From positions 58,359-122,358 of the forward strand of contig JAAXHG010000134.1 in the NCBI GenBank assembly GCA_012270995.1: a DNA stretch of 64,000 nucleotides, in the 5' to 3' direction. Shown here in pieces: positions 41,363-50,026 of this stretch. How positions within the stretch are numbered: the stretch's first letter is position 1; each line of letters begins with the position of its first letter. A program made the position numbers and the translations under genes. The notes beneath the pieces were generated by a model. That model searched no databases, was not told the DNA's origin, and saw nothing but the letters and a program-made list of their open reading frames with translations. The stretch comes from Vicinamibacteraceae bacterium (GTDB taxonomy: Bacteria; Acidobacteriota; Thermoanaerobaculia; Multivoradales; Multivoraceae).

Positions 41363-41566
41363 GGAGACATCCTCCGGATACAAGAAAGCCGGCGCATCCT
41401 GAACTGGATGGCCGGCCGAGAAGTGTCGCTGCGGGTCTCTAGGCGATGGGCACCCAGTCCTGAAGTCGGGGCTTCGCGCCCCGCTTGTGCAGCAGCTTGA
41501 CCAGAGACGGCGTGATCGTCGATTGAGTCATCGAAGCGGGGATTGTGCTCGCTGCGTGCCAGCGTG
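41363..41566 (-). other. Intergenic leader region upstream of the homocitrate synthase operon
   Basis: This gap of 204 bases holds the presumed promoter of the operon. On the minus strand it contains a 30-codon frame (41531-41439) with no ribosome site, and within it a 6-bp GC hairpin (CGGGGC/GCCCCG, loop five bases) at about 41467-41483. A peptide leader for attenuation is conceivable, but the lysine content is low (three codons). No recognised riboswitch or LysW-like gene is seen. Confidence 0.3.
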
Positions 41567-42445
41567 TCAAGGCGAACGGTGAAGCCGGGCGATGCTCGAC
41601 AGGCGCCAGAACAGCTCCTGCAGCTCCTCGAAGGCCTGTCTTGCCTTCGCGATGTGCGCGTCCGCGTCCCCGCCGAGACCGCCTCCCAGGGTGCGGAGGC
41701 ACAGGTGGGTCAACCCCTTCTCCCGCCAGCCCCGGACACGGTCCTGCCACTCGTGCTCGCGCGGCCCGACGACGGCGACCCCCGCCTCCGTGCCGATGCC
41801 CGCCGGATCCCGGCCGGCGGCCCGCGCCGCGGCGTGAACGTCGGCCGAAAGATAGTCGAAGTCCTCCGGCGAGCACAGGACGAACCAGCCGTCCGCCTGC
41901 CGGCCGATGCGCCGGCGGATGCGAGGCGCCGGCAGCCCGCGCGCGCCGATCCAGATCGGGATCGGCCGCGCTGGCAGCGGATCGATGCCCGTCCCCGACA
42001 CGCTGTCCCAACGGCCCTCGAACTCGACCACGGATTCCGTCCACAGCTTCCGCAGCAGCTCGATCTGCTCCTCGCAGCGAGCGCCGCGGGTGTGGAAGTC
42101 CTGACCCAGCGCACGGTACTCCGCCTCGCTGCCACCGACGCCGACGCCCAGGCGCACGCCGCCCCCCGAGAGTCGGTCGAGGCTCGCCATCTGCTTCGCG
42201 AGAAGCACGGTCTGCCGGGACGGGGTGACGATGACCGAAGGCACGAGTTCGATCTTCTTCACGACCGCCGCGACATAGGACAGCATGACAAGGGGCTCGT
42301 GCAGGTGCCCGCTCTTCGGCCGCGCAATCAGGTCCGGAACCCGCAGGTGCGTGTAGCCGAGCTCATCCGCCGCCTGCGCGAACGCCTTGACGGCCCCGAG
42401 GTCGTCCTTGAGTTCACGGACGGGTAGTGAGATGCCGACTCTCAT
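41567..42445 (-). CDS. LLM-class flavin/F420-dependent oxidoreductase
   Basis: The 292-residue luciferase-like barrel protein shows MRVGISLPVREL, YTHLRVPDLIARP, KIELVPSVIVTPSRQTVLLAKQMASLDRLSGG, VRLGVGVGGSEAEYRALGQDFHTRGARCEEQI and IPIWIGARGLPAPRIRRRIG. The substrate is unknown. Members of this subgroup commonly use F420 or FMN. It has the same orientation as the homocitrate operon, but the gap argues for a separate unit. It diverges from the thioesterase gene. Confidence 0.87.
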   Translation of the reverse strand: MRVGISLPVRELKDDLGAVKAFAQAADELGYTHLRVPDLIARPKSGHLHEPLVMLSYVAAVVKKIELVPSVIVTPSRQTVLLAKQMASLDRLSGGGVRLGVGVGGSEAEYRALGQDFHTRGARCEEQIELLRKLWTESVVEFEGRWDSVSGTGIDPLPARPIPIWIGARGLPAPRIRRRIGRQADGWFVLCSPEDFDYLSADVHAAARAAGRDPAGIGTEAGVAVVGPREHEWQDRVRGWREKGLTHLCLRTLGGGLGGDADAHIAKARQAFEELQELFWRLSSIARLHRSP

Positions 42446-42534
42446 GCGAAGGACTCCTGTGGTGGCCGTGCCCGGCGCGGGATCGTAGCAGGGGCGCCGC
42501 GGCCCGGGAGCCGGTAGTAGCTACACTCCGACGC

Positions 42535-43029
42535 TTGACCGACCCGCAGCAGATCTGGACCGCCACCGTCCTGCCGGAGTGGATCGACCACAACGGCCAC
42601 ATGAACGCGGGCTACTACCTCGTCGCCTTCGACGACGCGACCGGCCCGTGGACCGCGTTCCTGGGGATCGACCGGACCTACCGCAGGTCGAACCGGCGCT
42701 CCACGTTCTCCATAGACAGTCATCTCACCTGGCTGCGGGAGTTGCCCGAGGGAGCGTCGATCGTCATCGAAGCAGAGTTGCTGGGCTTCGATGACAAGAA
42801 GTACCACACCTTCATGCGCATGCTCCACGCCGAAGAGGGCTACGTCGCCGCCACCCACGAGTTGCTGAGCATCCACATCGACCTGGACACCCGGCGCAGC
42901 ACGCTCTTTCCGCCCGAGATCCACGAACGCTTCGAGGATGTTCTGAGAACGCAGCGCCGGATCGCCGGGCCCGAGGACGTCGGACGTGTGATCCGCACCA
43001 AACCCTGGCCGCCGGACGCGACGCCCTGA
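42535..43029 (+). CDS. Hotdog-fold acyl-CoA thioesterase
   Basis: The start is TTG at 42535, giving 164 residues that begin at the family boundary (IWTATVLPEWIDHNGHMN). The motif WIDHNGHMNAGYYLVAFDDA resembles 4-hydroxybenzoyl-CoA and betainyl-CoA thioesterases, with D in the acid position and a helix after HMN. Later features are FSIDSHLTWLRELPEGASI and ATHELLSIHIDLDTRR. It hydrolyses a short acyl-CoA in the cytoplasm, and the acyl group is unknown. A TACACT -10-like box lies about 12 bases upstream of the TTG. It converges with the DUF2834 gene. Confidence 0.8.
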   Translation: MTDPQQIWTATVLPEWIDHNGHMNAGYYLVAFDDATGPWTAFLGIDRTYRRSNRRSTFSIDSHLTWLRELPEGASIVIEAELLGFDDKKYHTFMRMLHAEEGYVAATHELLSIHIDLDTRRSTLFPPEIHERFEDVLRTQRRIAGPEDVGRVIRTKPWPPDATP

Positions 43030-43050
43030 CTCGAGGAAGCCCGGGCCGGC

Positions 43051-43383
43051 TCAGGCCGTAGCGGCCCGCGCGGCTTCGATCGCCACCGTGCGGCGGTGGA
43101 GGTAAAGCGGCAGCGCCAGCGACAGCCCGACCAGCAGGTTCGCCGCGACGTGGATCCAGAGATGGCCGATACCGTGACGGCGGCCGTCCGCGAACAGAAA
43201 CACCCAGAACGCGGCCGACGACACGACGAGGTCGATGCTGAAACCGGCCGCCACCGGGTTGGCCGTCGCGGCGCCGATGAAGCCGGGCAGGTCGAACCCG
43301 CCGTCGCCCAGGAAGAACCTCAGGAACTGCCAGTACGGCAGCACGGTACCCAGGACACAGAGGAGGAGGTAGAAGCGCTTCAT
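43051..43383 (-). CDS. DUF2834 family membrane protein
   Basis: The 110-residue protein has three predicted membrane helices (LLLCVLGTVLPYWQFLRFFL; SIDLVVSSAAFWVFLFADG; IHVAANLLVGLSLALPLYLH) and the DUF2834 features of an early Pro-Tyr-Trp and a central Asp before the second helix. Function unknown. It stands alone between a convergent thioesterase gene and a palindromic intergenic region. Confidence 0.78.
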   Translation of the reverse strand: MKRFYLLLCVLGTVLPYWQFLRFFLGDGGFDLPGFIGAATANPVAAGFSIDLVVSSAAFWVFLFADGRRHGIGHLWIHVAANLLVGLSLALPLYLHRRTVAIEAARAATA

Positions 43384-43461
43384 CGCGGAACGCAGGCTAG
43401 CAGGGGGCGGTGCGCGGGTCTGTCATCCGTGCGCCTGCTGACGGGCACACGGACTGAGACG

Positions 43462-43544
43462 CGTGTGGCGCGGGTCGCGCCACACGGGTGCTGACCCGCT
43501 GCCGCCGTAGGCGCCGGAAGGCGCGCCGGCCGCCAGGCCGGCGC
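43462..43544. repeat. Palindromic intergenic element with two hairpins
   Basis: An 11-bp perfect stem (43462-43472/43476-43486, loop GGT) is followed by a 9-bp stem (43523-43531/43536-43544, loop GCCA) in the 190-base gap between the DUF2834 gene and the divergent hydrolase gene. Just before it lies CACGGACTGAG (43448-43458), which also occurs in the palindromic element near 63.9 kb. It is REP-like. No coding function is seen. Confidence 0.5.
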
Positions 43545-43573
43545 CGCTCTGGCGGTCGGCTACGATTCTGCCC

Positions 43574-44677
43574 ATGACCACCCACGACGACTCCAGCGAC
43601 TCCGACACCCCAATGACCCGCCGCACCCTGATCGCCGGCTCGGCCGCCGGCGCCGCCGCGCTCGCCGCGAACACGGGTACCGCCGTGGCCGCCGAAGACG
43701 ACGCCCCGGCCTGGCCCGAGCCGAACTACGTCCGCACCAACGGCGGCCTCCGGATGGCCGTTTACGAGGCCGGGACCGAGGGCGTGCCGGTCGTCCTGAG
43801 CCACGGTTTCCCGGAACTCGCCTACTCCTGGCGACACCAGTTACCGGCGCTTGCCGCGGCCGGTTTTCGCGCCCTGGCGCCTGACCAGCGCGGGTACGGC
43901 AACACCCAGCGGCCGCTGGCGATCGAGGCCTACAACATGGGCGAACTCTGCGCCGACCTGGTTGGCCTGCTCGACGCCCGCGGCATCGAGAAGGCGGTGT
44001 TCGTCGGCCACGACTGGGGCGGCGGCGTAGTCTGGGCCATGCCCAGACTGCACTCGGACCGCGTTCTTGGCGTGGTCGGCGTGAACACCCCGACGGGACC
44101 CCAGCCGCCGCAACCGCCGATCGAGATCCTCCGCCGCATTCGCGGCGAAGACAACTACGTCGTCGCCTTTCAGGAGCCCTACAAGGCGGAAGACGTGCTC
44201 GAGGCGGACACGGAAAAGTCGTTCCGCACTTTCATGCGGCGCGGTTCGTGGGACGCCGAGGAGTTCAACAAGCTCCCCGCCGACGCACCGGAGCGGAAGT
44301 TCCAGTTGCTCGAGATCATCAAGCACGGCTCCACCGACGACCTGCGGGGTGAACTGCTTCTCACCGACGAGGAACTGGCCCACTTCGTGACCACCTACGA
44401 ACGGACCGGCTTCACCGGCGGCGTCAACTGGTACCGCAACATCGACCGCAACTGGGAGCTGATGAAGGGGATCGACCAGAAGATCGACCAGCCCTGCCTC
44501 TACGTCGGCGCCGAGAACGACGTCGTCCTGCCTCCCTCCTCCGCCGACGGCATCGAGGCGCTGGTGCCGAACATCGCCAAGCACACGATCAAGGACTGCG
44601 GGCACTGGACCCAGCAGGAGAAGCCCGAGGAATTCAACCGGGTGCTGATCGACTGGCTGAAGGCGACGTTCGCGTAG
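43574..44677 (+). CDS. Tat-exported alpha/beta hydrolase, epoxide hydrolase-like
   Basis: The 367-residue product has a twin-arginine-type signal (MTRRTLIAGSAAGAAALAA), so it should act in the periplasm. The hydrolase core begins at about 55: VVLSHGFPELAYSWRHQLP with the HGFPE oxyanion motif, LAPDQRGYGNTQRP, nucleophile elbow FVGHDWGGGVVW (Asp nucleophile, as in epoxide hydrolases), acid strand YVGAENDVVLPP and base DCGHWTQQEKPEEF. This nucleophile and motif set fits epoxide hydrolases or haloalkane dehalogenases. The substrate is unknown. The gene is monocistronic in appearance. Confidence 0.87.
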   Translation: MTTHDDSSDSDTPMTRRTLIAGSAAGAAALAANTGTAVAAEDDAPAWPEPNYVRTNGGLRMAVYEAGTEGVPVVLSHGFPELAYSWRHQLPALAAAGFRALAPDQRGYGNTQRPLAIEAYNMGELCADLVGLLDARGIEKAVFVGHDWGGGVVWAMPRLHSDRVLGVVGVNTPTGPQPPQPPIEILRRIRGEDNYVVAFQEPYKAEDVLEADTEKSFRTFMRRGSWDAEEFNKLPADAPERKFQLLEIIKHGSTDDLRGELLLTDEELAHFVTTYERTGFTGGVNWYRNIDRNWELMKGIDQKIDQPCLYVGAENDVVLPPSSADGIEALVPNIAKHTIKDCGHWTQQEKPEEFNRVLIDWLKATFA

Positions 44678-44727
44678 CAGTTGCCGAGCTCTTCAGCCGG
44701 GCAACCACGGCATCTCCCCGACCCGCC

Positions 44728-45327
44728 ATGAACATCTCCGACATCCGTCGACGGCTGGCGGCCCATGAACCGCGCATCCTCCCGACGACCGCGTTCGAGG
44801 CCAGCGTGGCGATGGTGCTCCGCCCGTCGGCCGCCGGGGCGGAAGCCCTGTTCATCGAGCGGTCGAAGAAGCCGTGGGACCCGTGGTCGGGCCAGATGGC
44901 GTTTCCCGGCGGCCGGCACGACGACACGGACCGCGACCTGCGCCACACCGCGGAACGGGAAACGGTGGAGGAGGTCGGCCTGTCCCTCGACGGCACCCGC
45001 CTGGTCGGTCGGCTCGACGATCAGACCGGCCAGCGGGCCGGCCAGGGCCGGCAGCTCCGGATCGCGGCCTTCGTGTATGAGCTGGCGGCCGGGACCGGCA
45101 ACGACCTGGTGCTGAACTACGAGGTCGCCGAGGCCCTCTGGGTGCCGCTTGTGTGGTTCGAGGATCCCGCCCGGGTCATCGACTATCGCCACCCGCCCTA
45201 CCCCGAGGTCAGCTTCCCCGGCGTCGTCGTCGGCGACCCGGAACGGCACATCGTCTGGGGTCTGACCTTCCGGTTCCTTGCCGCCTTCTTCGAGATCCTC
45301 GACCGGCGCTTCCCGGCGGAACGATAG
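44728..45327 (+). CDS. Nudix hydrolase, CoA pyrophosphatase (NudL)-like
   Basis: The 199-residue protein carries FIERSKKPWDPWSGQMAFPGGRHDD followed by the Nudix box (GGRHDDTDRDLRHTAERETVEEVGL), with the REx2EE metal ligands intact. SGQMAFPGG is the NuCoA signature found in CoA pyrophosphatases such as NudL/YeaB. It would cleave CoA or a related nucleotide diphosphate in the cytoplasm. It lies 51 bases after the hydrolase gene and converges on the Bat operon end, eight bases away. Confidence 0.88.
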   Translation: MNISDIRRRLAAHEPRILPTTAFEASVAMVLRPSAAGAEALFIERSKKPWDPWSGQMAFPGGRHDDTDRDLRHTAERETVEEVGLSLDGTRLVGRLDDQTGQRAGQGRQLRIAAFVYELAAGTGNDLVLNYEVAEALWVPLVWFEDPARVIDYRHPPYPEVSFPGVVVGDPERHIVWGLTFRFLAAFFEILDRRFPAER

Positions 45328-45334
45328 GAGCGGC

Positions 45335-46141
45335 TCAGTCCACGATCCCCAGGTACTCGCGCTTCGACCAGCCCCGCTGCCCGTCGGGCAGTTCGATGCG
45401 GACCCACTCCGGGCGCTCTTCGACGACCCGTACCTCGGTGCCGGCGTGGAGACGGAAGCGGACGACCGAGCCTTCACCGGCGGCAGCGTGGAGGTCGATC
45501 TCCTGCGGCAGGACGACGGCGATCGTGGGCGCGAAGGCCGCGTGGGCGACAAGCGAGCCGCCCAGGGCGAGCACGCCAAGGAGCAGACAGACCGAGGACC
45601 ACCGCAGCACTTCCGAGGCGCGCCGGTAGAGACGCACGGCGAGCACGATCCAGAACGCCGCGCCGACCACAACGACGCTTCGGAGGAGCTCGACCGGCGC
45701 CAGGCTGTAGTGCCAGAACAACAGCGTCCGCAGCAGCAACGGCGGTTCGGGCGGAGCAATCTCGTCGCGGGCACCGCGGCGAGCGAATGCCAGGTTCGCC
45801 AGAGCATCCTCGTCGCGCGGCAACAGCCGCAACGACCGCCGGTACGACGCGATCGCCCGTCCCAGCTCGCCGGCGCGCAGGTAGGCGTTCCCGAGGTTGT
45901 AGTGGAGGTAACCGTTATCGACCCCCATCTCCCGCATCTCGCGGTAGAGGGCAACCGCCTGCGCGAAGTCGCCCGCCTCGTATGCGGCGTTGCCGTTGAC
46001 CCAGAGCTCGGCCGGTTCCGGGGCCGACCACGCCTCGTCCGCCGACGGCGCCTCGGTGACCACGGGCAGATCCTCGTCCTGGGCGAACCCCGGAACCGCC
46101 GCGGCCACGCCGAACACGACGAACAGCGCCAGGCCTCTCAT
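45335..46141 (-). CDS. TPR/SH3 membrane protein (BatE-like), end of the Bat operon
   Basis: With the ATG overlapping the BatD stop as start, the product has 268 residues. It has a signal peptide (LALFVVFGVAAAVPGFA), two to three TPR repeats at about 45-130 (ELWVNGNAAYEAGDFAQAVALYREM, LHYNLGNAYLRAGELGRAIASYRRS) and two hydrophobic segments at about 150-215. A C-terminal bacterial SH3-like domain ends with WVRIELPDGQRGWSKREYLG. TPR proteins (BatE) end many Bat operons and act with the VWA proteins in the periplasm. The role is inferred from position. Confidence 0.8.
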   Translation of the reverse strand: MRGLALFVVFGVAAAVPGFAQDEDLPVVTEAPSADEAWSAPEPAELWVNGNAAYEAGDFAQAVALYREMREMGVDNGYLHYNLGNAYLRAGELGRAIASYRRSLRLLPRDEDALANLAFARRGARDEIAPPEPPLLLRTLLFWHYSLAPVELLRSVVVVGAAFWIVLAVRLYRRASEVLRWSSVCLLLGVLALGGSLVAHAAFAPTIAVVLPQEIDLHAAAGEGSVVRFRLHAGTEVRVVEERPEWVRIELPDGQRGWSKREYLGIVD

Positions 46142-48012
46142 GGTCTCCGTCCCCGGACCTGTCTGTCGATCGTCCTGATCAGGTCGCTCAGGCCTTCGGT
46201 GCTGGTCTCCGCCGCCAGCCCCCCGCCGCCGGCCACCGCCGCCAATCCGTACTGGGCGGCCTCGAGTCGCTCGAGCTGCGTCCGGCAGCGCGCCGCCACG
46301 GCACCGTCCACGCCAGCCCGCGCCAGCGCGGTCTCGGCCTCCGACGGCGTCAGCGCGGACCCCTCCAGACCCAGCTTGTCGCCGACGTAGCGGCGCACGA
46401 TCCCGGAGGCCTCCGCCGCCGAACCGGGACCGGTGCCGGAACGGACCTTCTTCGCGGCGGACAGGGCGTCGCGCAGGGCCCTCTGGCGCCGGCGCAGGGT
46501 CCTGTCGGCGGCGTAGCGTCGTTCGCGCCGGTGGTGCGTCAGCAGGGCCAGGTACATGACGGGCGGCAACACGCCGAAGACGAACCACACCCAAAGTCGC
46601 CATCCCTGCGGCGAGGCCGAAACGATGCCGGCGGCCGACCGGCGAATCGGCAGGATGTCGTCGGCGAGGATCCGCACCGCGACCTTGCCCGTGGTCGGCG
46701 CCAGGGACTCGGTGAGCATCAACTCCTCCTCACCATCAGCCGGCACGACATCCAGGTCGATGCGGTCCGTCGACCGGGTCGCGTACTCGCCAAGCTCCGG
46801 ATCGAAGTAGACGAGATCGATCGGCGGGATGTCGAGGGGTCCGGCCACGAGTGGCACCAGCGCCCGCCGGAACACCTTGCGCCCGGTCAGCCGGCGACCG
46901 CTGCGGTCGATGTTCGCGTCCGGCTGGTCCGGGTAGATCTTGAACGCGGGCAGCTCCGGGAAGCCGGGTTCGGACAGGAGCTGCACGTTGCCGGTACCAC
47001 CGACCTGTACCTCGAGCGTGGCCGACTGCCCCACCTGCAGCTCGCGCCGGCTCAACTGTGCCCGGATGTCGAAGTCGCCGACCAGGCCGTTCCAACCATC
47101 CGGCACCGGCGGCAACGGCCGTACGTCGAGGGTCAAGGGGTCCGTGAGGAGGTACTTCGTAGCCCAGCGCCCTCCCCCTCCGAGCAGATCGTCGAAGTCG
47201 TCGAAGATGCTGCGCCTCCGGCTCGGACGGCGCGCCTGCTCGACCTGCACCTCCACCCGGAGCTGGGTCTGCGGCAGAGTCAACTCGCCGGAGCGCTGGG
47301 GAAAGAGCGCCTTGCGCACCTCGTTCACCGAGTACTCGACGCCGTCGAGCGTCGCCTGGAACTGACGCACCTCGCCAAGGTCCTCGACCACCACGTCGTT
47401 TCCGAAATCCATCGACTCGATCGACCCCTGCCCCACGGGCACGCGGCTGTAGAACCTCCAGGTGTAGATCACCTGCTGCCCCCGCCACGGCTGGTCCGTC
47501 GACAGGCTCGCGGTGACGAACAGATCCCTGTCCTGCGCATCGCCCTGGTTCTCGGCCGCGGCAACCTGGATCGTGAACGGCTGGCTCTTCACCTCCACGC
47601 CGTCGATCACCGCGGTCGCGGCCCCGACATCGAAGGTGCCCGCCCGGGTCGGGATCAGCAGGTAGTTGTACGACGTGCTGTTGCTGAAGCGGCCGTTGAT
47701 CATCTGCATGTCGCGCCGCTGACCGCGCGACACGACGCGGAAGTCAGGCAACTCGGGCAATCGGAGCGGTTCGTCCGGCGACCCGTCGATCCTGACCGTC
47801 ATGTAGATCTGGCTTCCCAGCGCTACCTGATTCCGGTCCACCGTGACCTGGATCGCCTCCGACTCCGGAGAGACCCGGGCCTGCTCCCGCTCCTGGGATT
47901 CGGCCACGGCCGCTCCCAGCGCGACCACCGTACAGGCCGCCGCCAGAGCCAGGTGACCGGGCATGCCGCCTCGACGGGGCCCCTGCCGGGAGAGTCGATT
48001 CTCCAGGTCCAT
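46138..48012 (-). CDS. batD: BatD family oxygen-tolerance protein
   Basis: The 624-residue product begins at the ATG five bases after the batBC stop. It has a signal segment (ALAAACTVVALGAAVAES), then repeated Ig-like beta domains with the BatD pattern (VTVDRNQVALGSQIYMTVRIDG; FTIQVAAAENQGDAQDRDLFVTASLSTDQPWRGQQVIYTW; GDFDIRAQLSRRELQVGQSATLEVQVGGTGN). A membrane helix lies near 470 (WRLWVWFVFGVLPPVMYLALL), with a cytoplasmic helical tail after it. BatD proteins are periplasm-facing members of the aerotolerance complex. Later Met starts would shorten only the signal region. Confidence 0.88.
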   Translation of the reverse strand: MDLENRLSRQGPRRGGMPGHLALAAACTVVALGAAVAESQEREQARVSPESEAIQVTVDRNQVALGSQIYMTVRIDGSPDEPLRLPELPDFRVVSRGQRRDMQMINGRFSNSTSYNYLLIPTRAGTFDVGAATAVIDGVEVKSQPFTIQVAAAENQGDAQDRDLFVTASLSTDQPWRGQQVIYTWRFYSRVPVGQGSIESMDFGNDVVVEDLGEVRQFQATLDGVEYSVNEVRKALFPQRSGELTLPQTQLRVEVQVEQARRPSRRRSIFDDFDDLLGGGGRWATKYLLTDPLTLDVRPLPPVPDGWNGLVGDFDIRAQLSRRELQVGQSATLEVQVGGTGNVQLLSEPGFPELPAFKIYPDQPDANIDRSGRRLTGRKVFRRALVPLVAGPLDIPPIDLVYFDPELGEYATRSTDRIDLDVVPADGEEELMLTESLAPTTGKVAVRILADDILPIRRSAAGIVSASPQGWRLWVWFVFGVLPPVMYLALLTHHRRERRYAADRTLRRRQRALRDALSAAKKVRSGTGPGSAAEASGIVRRYVGDKLGLEGSALTPSEAETALARAGVDGAVAARCRTQLERLEAAQYGLAAVAGGGGLAAETSTEGLSDLIRTIDRQVRGRRP

Positions 48013-48016
48013 CGCC

Positions 48017-50026
48017 CTACCAGTCCTTCTCCTGCCGGCTCGCGCGCCCGCGCTGGGCACGGCGGTTCGGATCGAGACGTCCCTCGTCCAGCGCCTGCAG
48101 ATACCGCTCGGCTTCCTCAGGCGTCATACCCTCCGGCGGTTCCTGCGGACCACCCTGGCCACCCTGGTCCGGGCCCTCGCCTTCGGGGGGCGGGTCCGTC
48201 GCGTCGGGGATGCCGTCCGCGTCGCTGTCCTCCCGGTCCTGGCCATCCTGCGACTCGGGGGCCCGCGACGAATCCTGGCCGCCACGATCCTGCTGCTGGT
48301 CTTCGGGCTGCTCGCCCTCGTCCTGGCTCGAGTCCTCCGACTGCTGCTCGGCGCCCTCCTGGCTCTGCTCTTCCTGGTCCTGGTCCTGGTTCTGGTCGTT
48401 CGCGTCCTGGTTCTGCTGCTGTTGCTGCCGCTTCTTCAGCTCCTCGCGCACGAACTCCAGGTTGAACTTCGTATCCAGGTCGTCCGGATTCACCTCCAGG
48501 GAAGCCATGTAGAGGTCGATCGCCTCTCCCAGCCTGCCCCGCCGGTAGGCGCTGTTGCCGAGGTTGTAGAGCGCCTCGGCCCGGAGCCCATCGTCGCCGG
48601 TCGCCGCGGCGCGGAAGAACTGGGCGCCGGCGGCTTCGAAGTCGTTCAACTTGTAGTGCGCCGCTCCGACGTTGAGACTCACTTCCGGGTCGTCGGGCTG
48701 TCTGGTCTGCCGGTCCACGAAACCCTCGAGAGCCTGGGCATAGGCGCCGGCGTCGAACGCCTCGTAGGGAGAGGAGTACTCGACCATCGGCGAAGGCTCC
48801 GACCCGTCAGCGAGTGACCCCGTGGCCTGCGGCTGTGCGAACGTCCCGTCGGGCAGCGAGATGAGCCAGGCGAGAAAAACGGTCGAGGCCACCGTCACTC
48901 CGCGACGCCGCAGCCTGTCGCCGATCAGCGGCTCAAGCATCAGTGCCGAAAGTGCCAGGACCAGCAGCCACTGGAAGCGCTCCTGCCAGCGCTGGCGACG
49001 GCTGGAACCGAGCTCCTGATCCTCCAGTTGCGCCTTGATTCCCTGGGCGTAGATCTGCTCCAGATCGACATCGCCGGTCACCGAGCGGACGTAGCGGCCG
49101 CCCGTGGTCAGGGCAATCCGCTGCAACGCCGCCTCGTCCAGGCGGCTGAGGATGATCTCGCCGCGGCGATCCGTCCTGAATCCACCCCCCTCCCTGGGGA
49201 TGGGCGCGCCTTCGTCGCGCCCGATGCCGATCGCGAACACCCGCACGCCGGCCGCCGCGGCGGTCTCGGCGACGTCCTGCGCCTCGCCCAGGTGATCCTC
49301 GCCGTCGGTGATGAGAATCACCGCCCGCGACTGCCGCGATCCGACCGAGGCGACCCGCTCGAACGCCTCGAGCGACACCCGGAGCGCATCACCGATCGCG
49401 GTGCCCTTGGTCGGAATCAGATCCGGATCCATGGCCTCCAGGAAGAGAGCGGCCGCAGAATAGTCGAGCGTCAGCGGCAGCTCCAGGAAAGCCGTGCCGG
49501 CAAAGGCCACCAGCGCAATGCGGTCGCCTTCCAAACGTCCGAGCAGGTCGGCGATCTCGCGCTTGGCCCGCTCGAGGCGGCTGAGTTCGCCACCCGCCTC
49601 CGCGTCCCGCACCAGCATGGAATCCGAGACGTCGAGAGCGACCACGATGTCGACGCCCTCGCGGTGGACCTCCTCCCACACGAAGCCCCACCTGGGCTGA
49701 GATAGCGACGCCACCAGGGCGAGAAGCGCCACGAGCACGAGCGATGCCTTCAGACGCCTTCGCGGCCGGCTGACTCCGGCGACAAGAGCCGGCAGCATCT
49801 CGGGCGACGCGAAGCGCCCGAGCAGACGGCTCCGGGTGCGGAACGCGTAAATGTAGAAGAGCAGCAGTCCAGGCCCCAGCCATAGCAGCCAGAGCGCATC
49901 CGGCCGGCCGGTACGGACCTCGCAACCGACCGCGAGGAGTGCGACCGGCAAGAGCGCCAGGAGCGTCCGGCAACCGCGACCACGGCCGTACGGGGCCGGA
50001 TTCGGCCTTGCCCGGTCGGCCGTCAC
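48017..50026 (-). CDS. BatB-BatC fusion: VWA domain plus TPR and acidic Gln-rich tail
   Basis: Starting at the GTG overlapping the batA stop, the product has 669 residues. Membrane segments lie near 15-60 and 85-105. A VWA domain at about 120-320 has the MIDAS motif DVSDS and the late acidic motif LITDGEDHLGEAQDV. A third helix sits near 345, and another, signal-like, near 370-385. TPR repeats follow at about 410-510 (VSLNVGAAHYKLNDFEAAGAQFFRA; ALYNLGNSAYRRGRLGEAIDLYMASLEVNPDD). The tail of about 130 residues is dominated by Gln, Glu, Asp and Gly. In other bacteria BatB (VWA) and BatC (TPR) are separate; here one frame joins them. Low-complexity tails of this kind are typical of BatC. Confidence 0.88.
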   Translation of the reverse strand: MTADRARPNPAPYGRGRGCRTLLALLPVALLAVGCEVRTGRPDALWLLWLGPGLLLFYIYAFRTRSRLLGRFASPEMLPALVAGVSRPRRRLKASLVLVALLALVASLSQPRWGFVWEEVHREGVDIVVALDVSDSMLVRDAEAGGELSRLERAKREIADLLGRLEGDRIALVAFAGTAFLELPLTLDYSAAALFLEAMDPDLIPTKGTAIGDALRVSLEAFERVASVGSRQSRAVILITDGEDHLGEAQDVAETAAAAGVRVFAIGIGRDEGAPIPREGGGFRTDRRGEIILSRLDEAALQRIALTTGGRYVRSVTGDVDLEQIYAQGIKAQLEDQELGSSRRQRWQERFQWLLVLALSALMLEPLIGDRLRRRGVTVASTVFLAWLISLPDGTFAQPQATGSLADGSEPSPMVEYSSPYEAFDAGAYAQALEGFVDRQTRQPDDPEVSLNVGAAHYKLNDFEAAGAQFFRAAATGDDGLRAEALYNLGNSAYRRGRLGEAIDLYMASLEVNPDDLDTKFNLEFVREELKKRQQQQQNQDANDQNQDQDQEEQSQEGAEQQSEDSSQDEGEQPEDQQQDRGGQDSSRAPESQDGQDREDSDADGIPDATDPPPEGEGPDQGGQGGPQEPPEGMTPEEAERYLQALDEGRLDPNRRAQRGRASRQEKDW

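Noticed and set aside
41439..41531. 30-codon leader peptide gene before the homocitrate synthase operon
   Set aside because: No ribosome site and a low number of lysine codons; it is kept only as a note in the leader feature.
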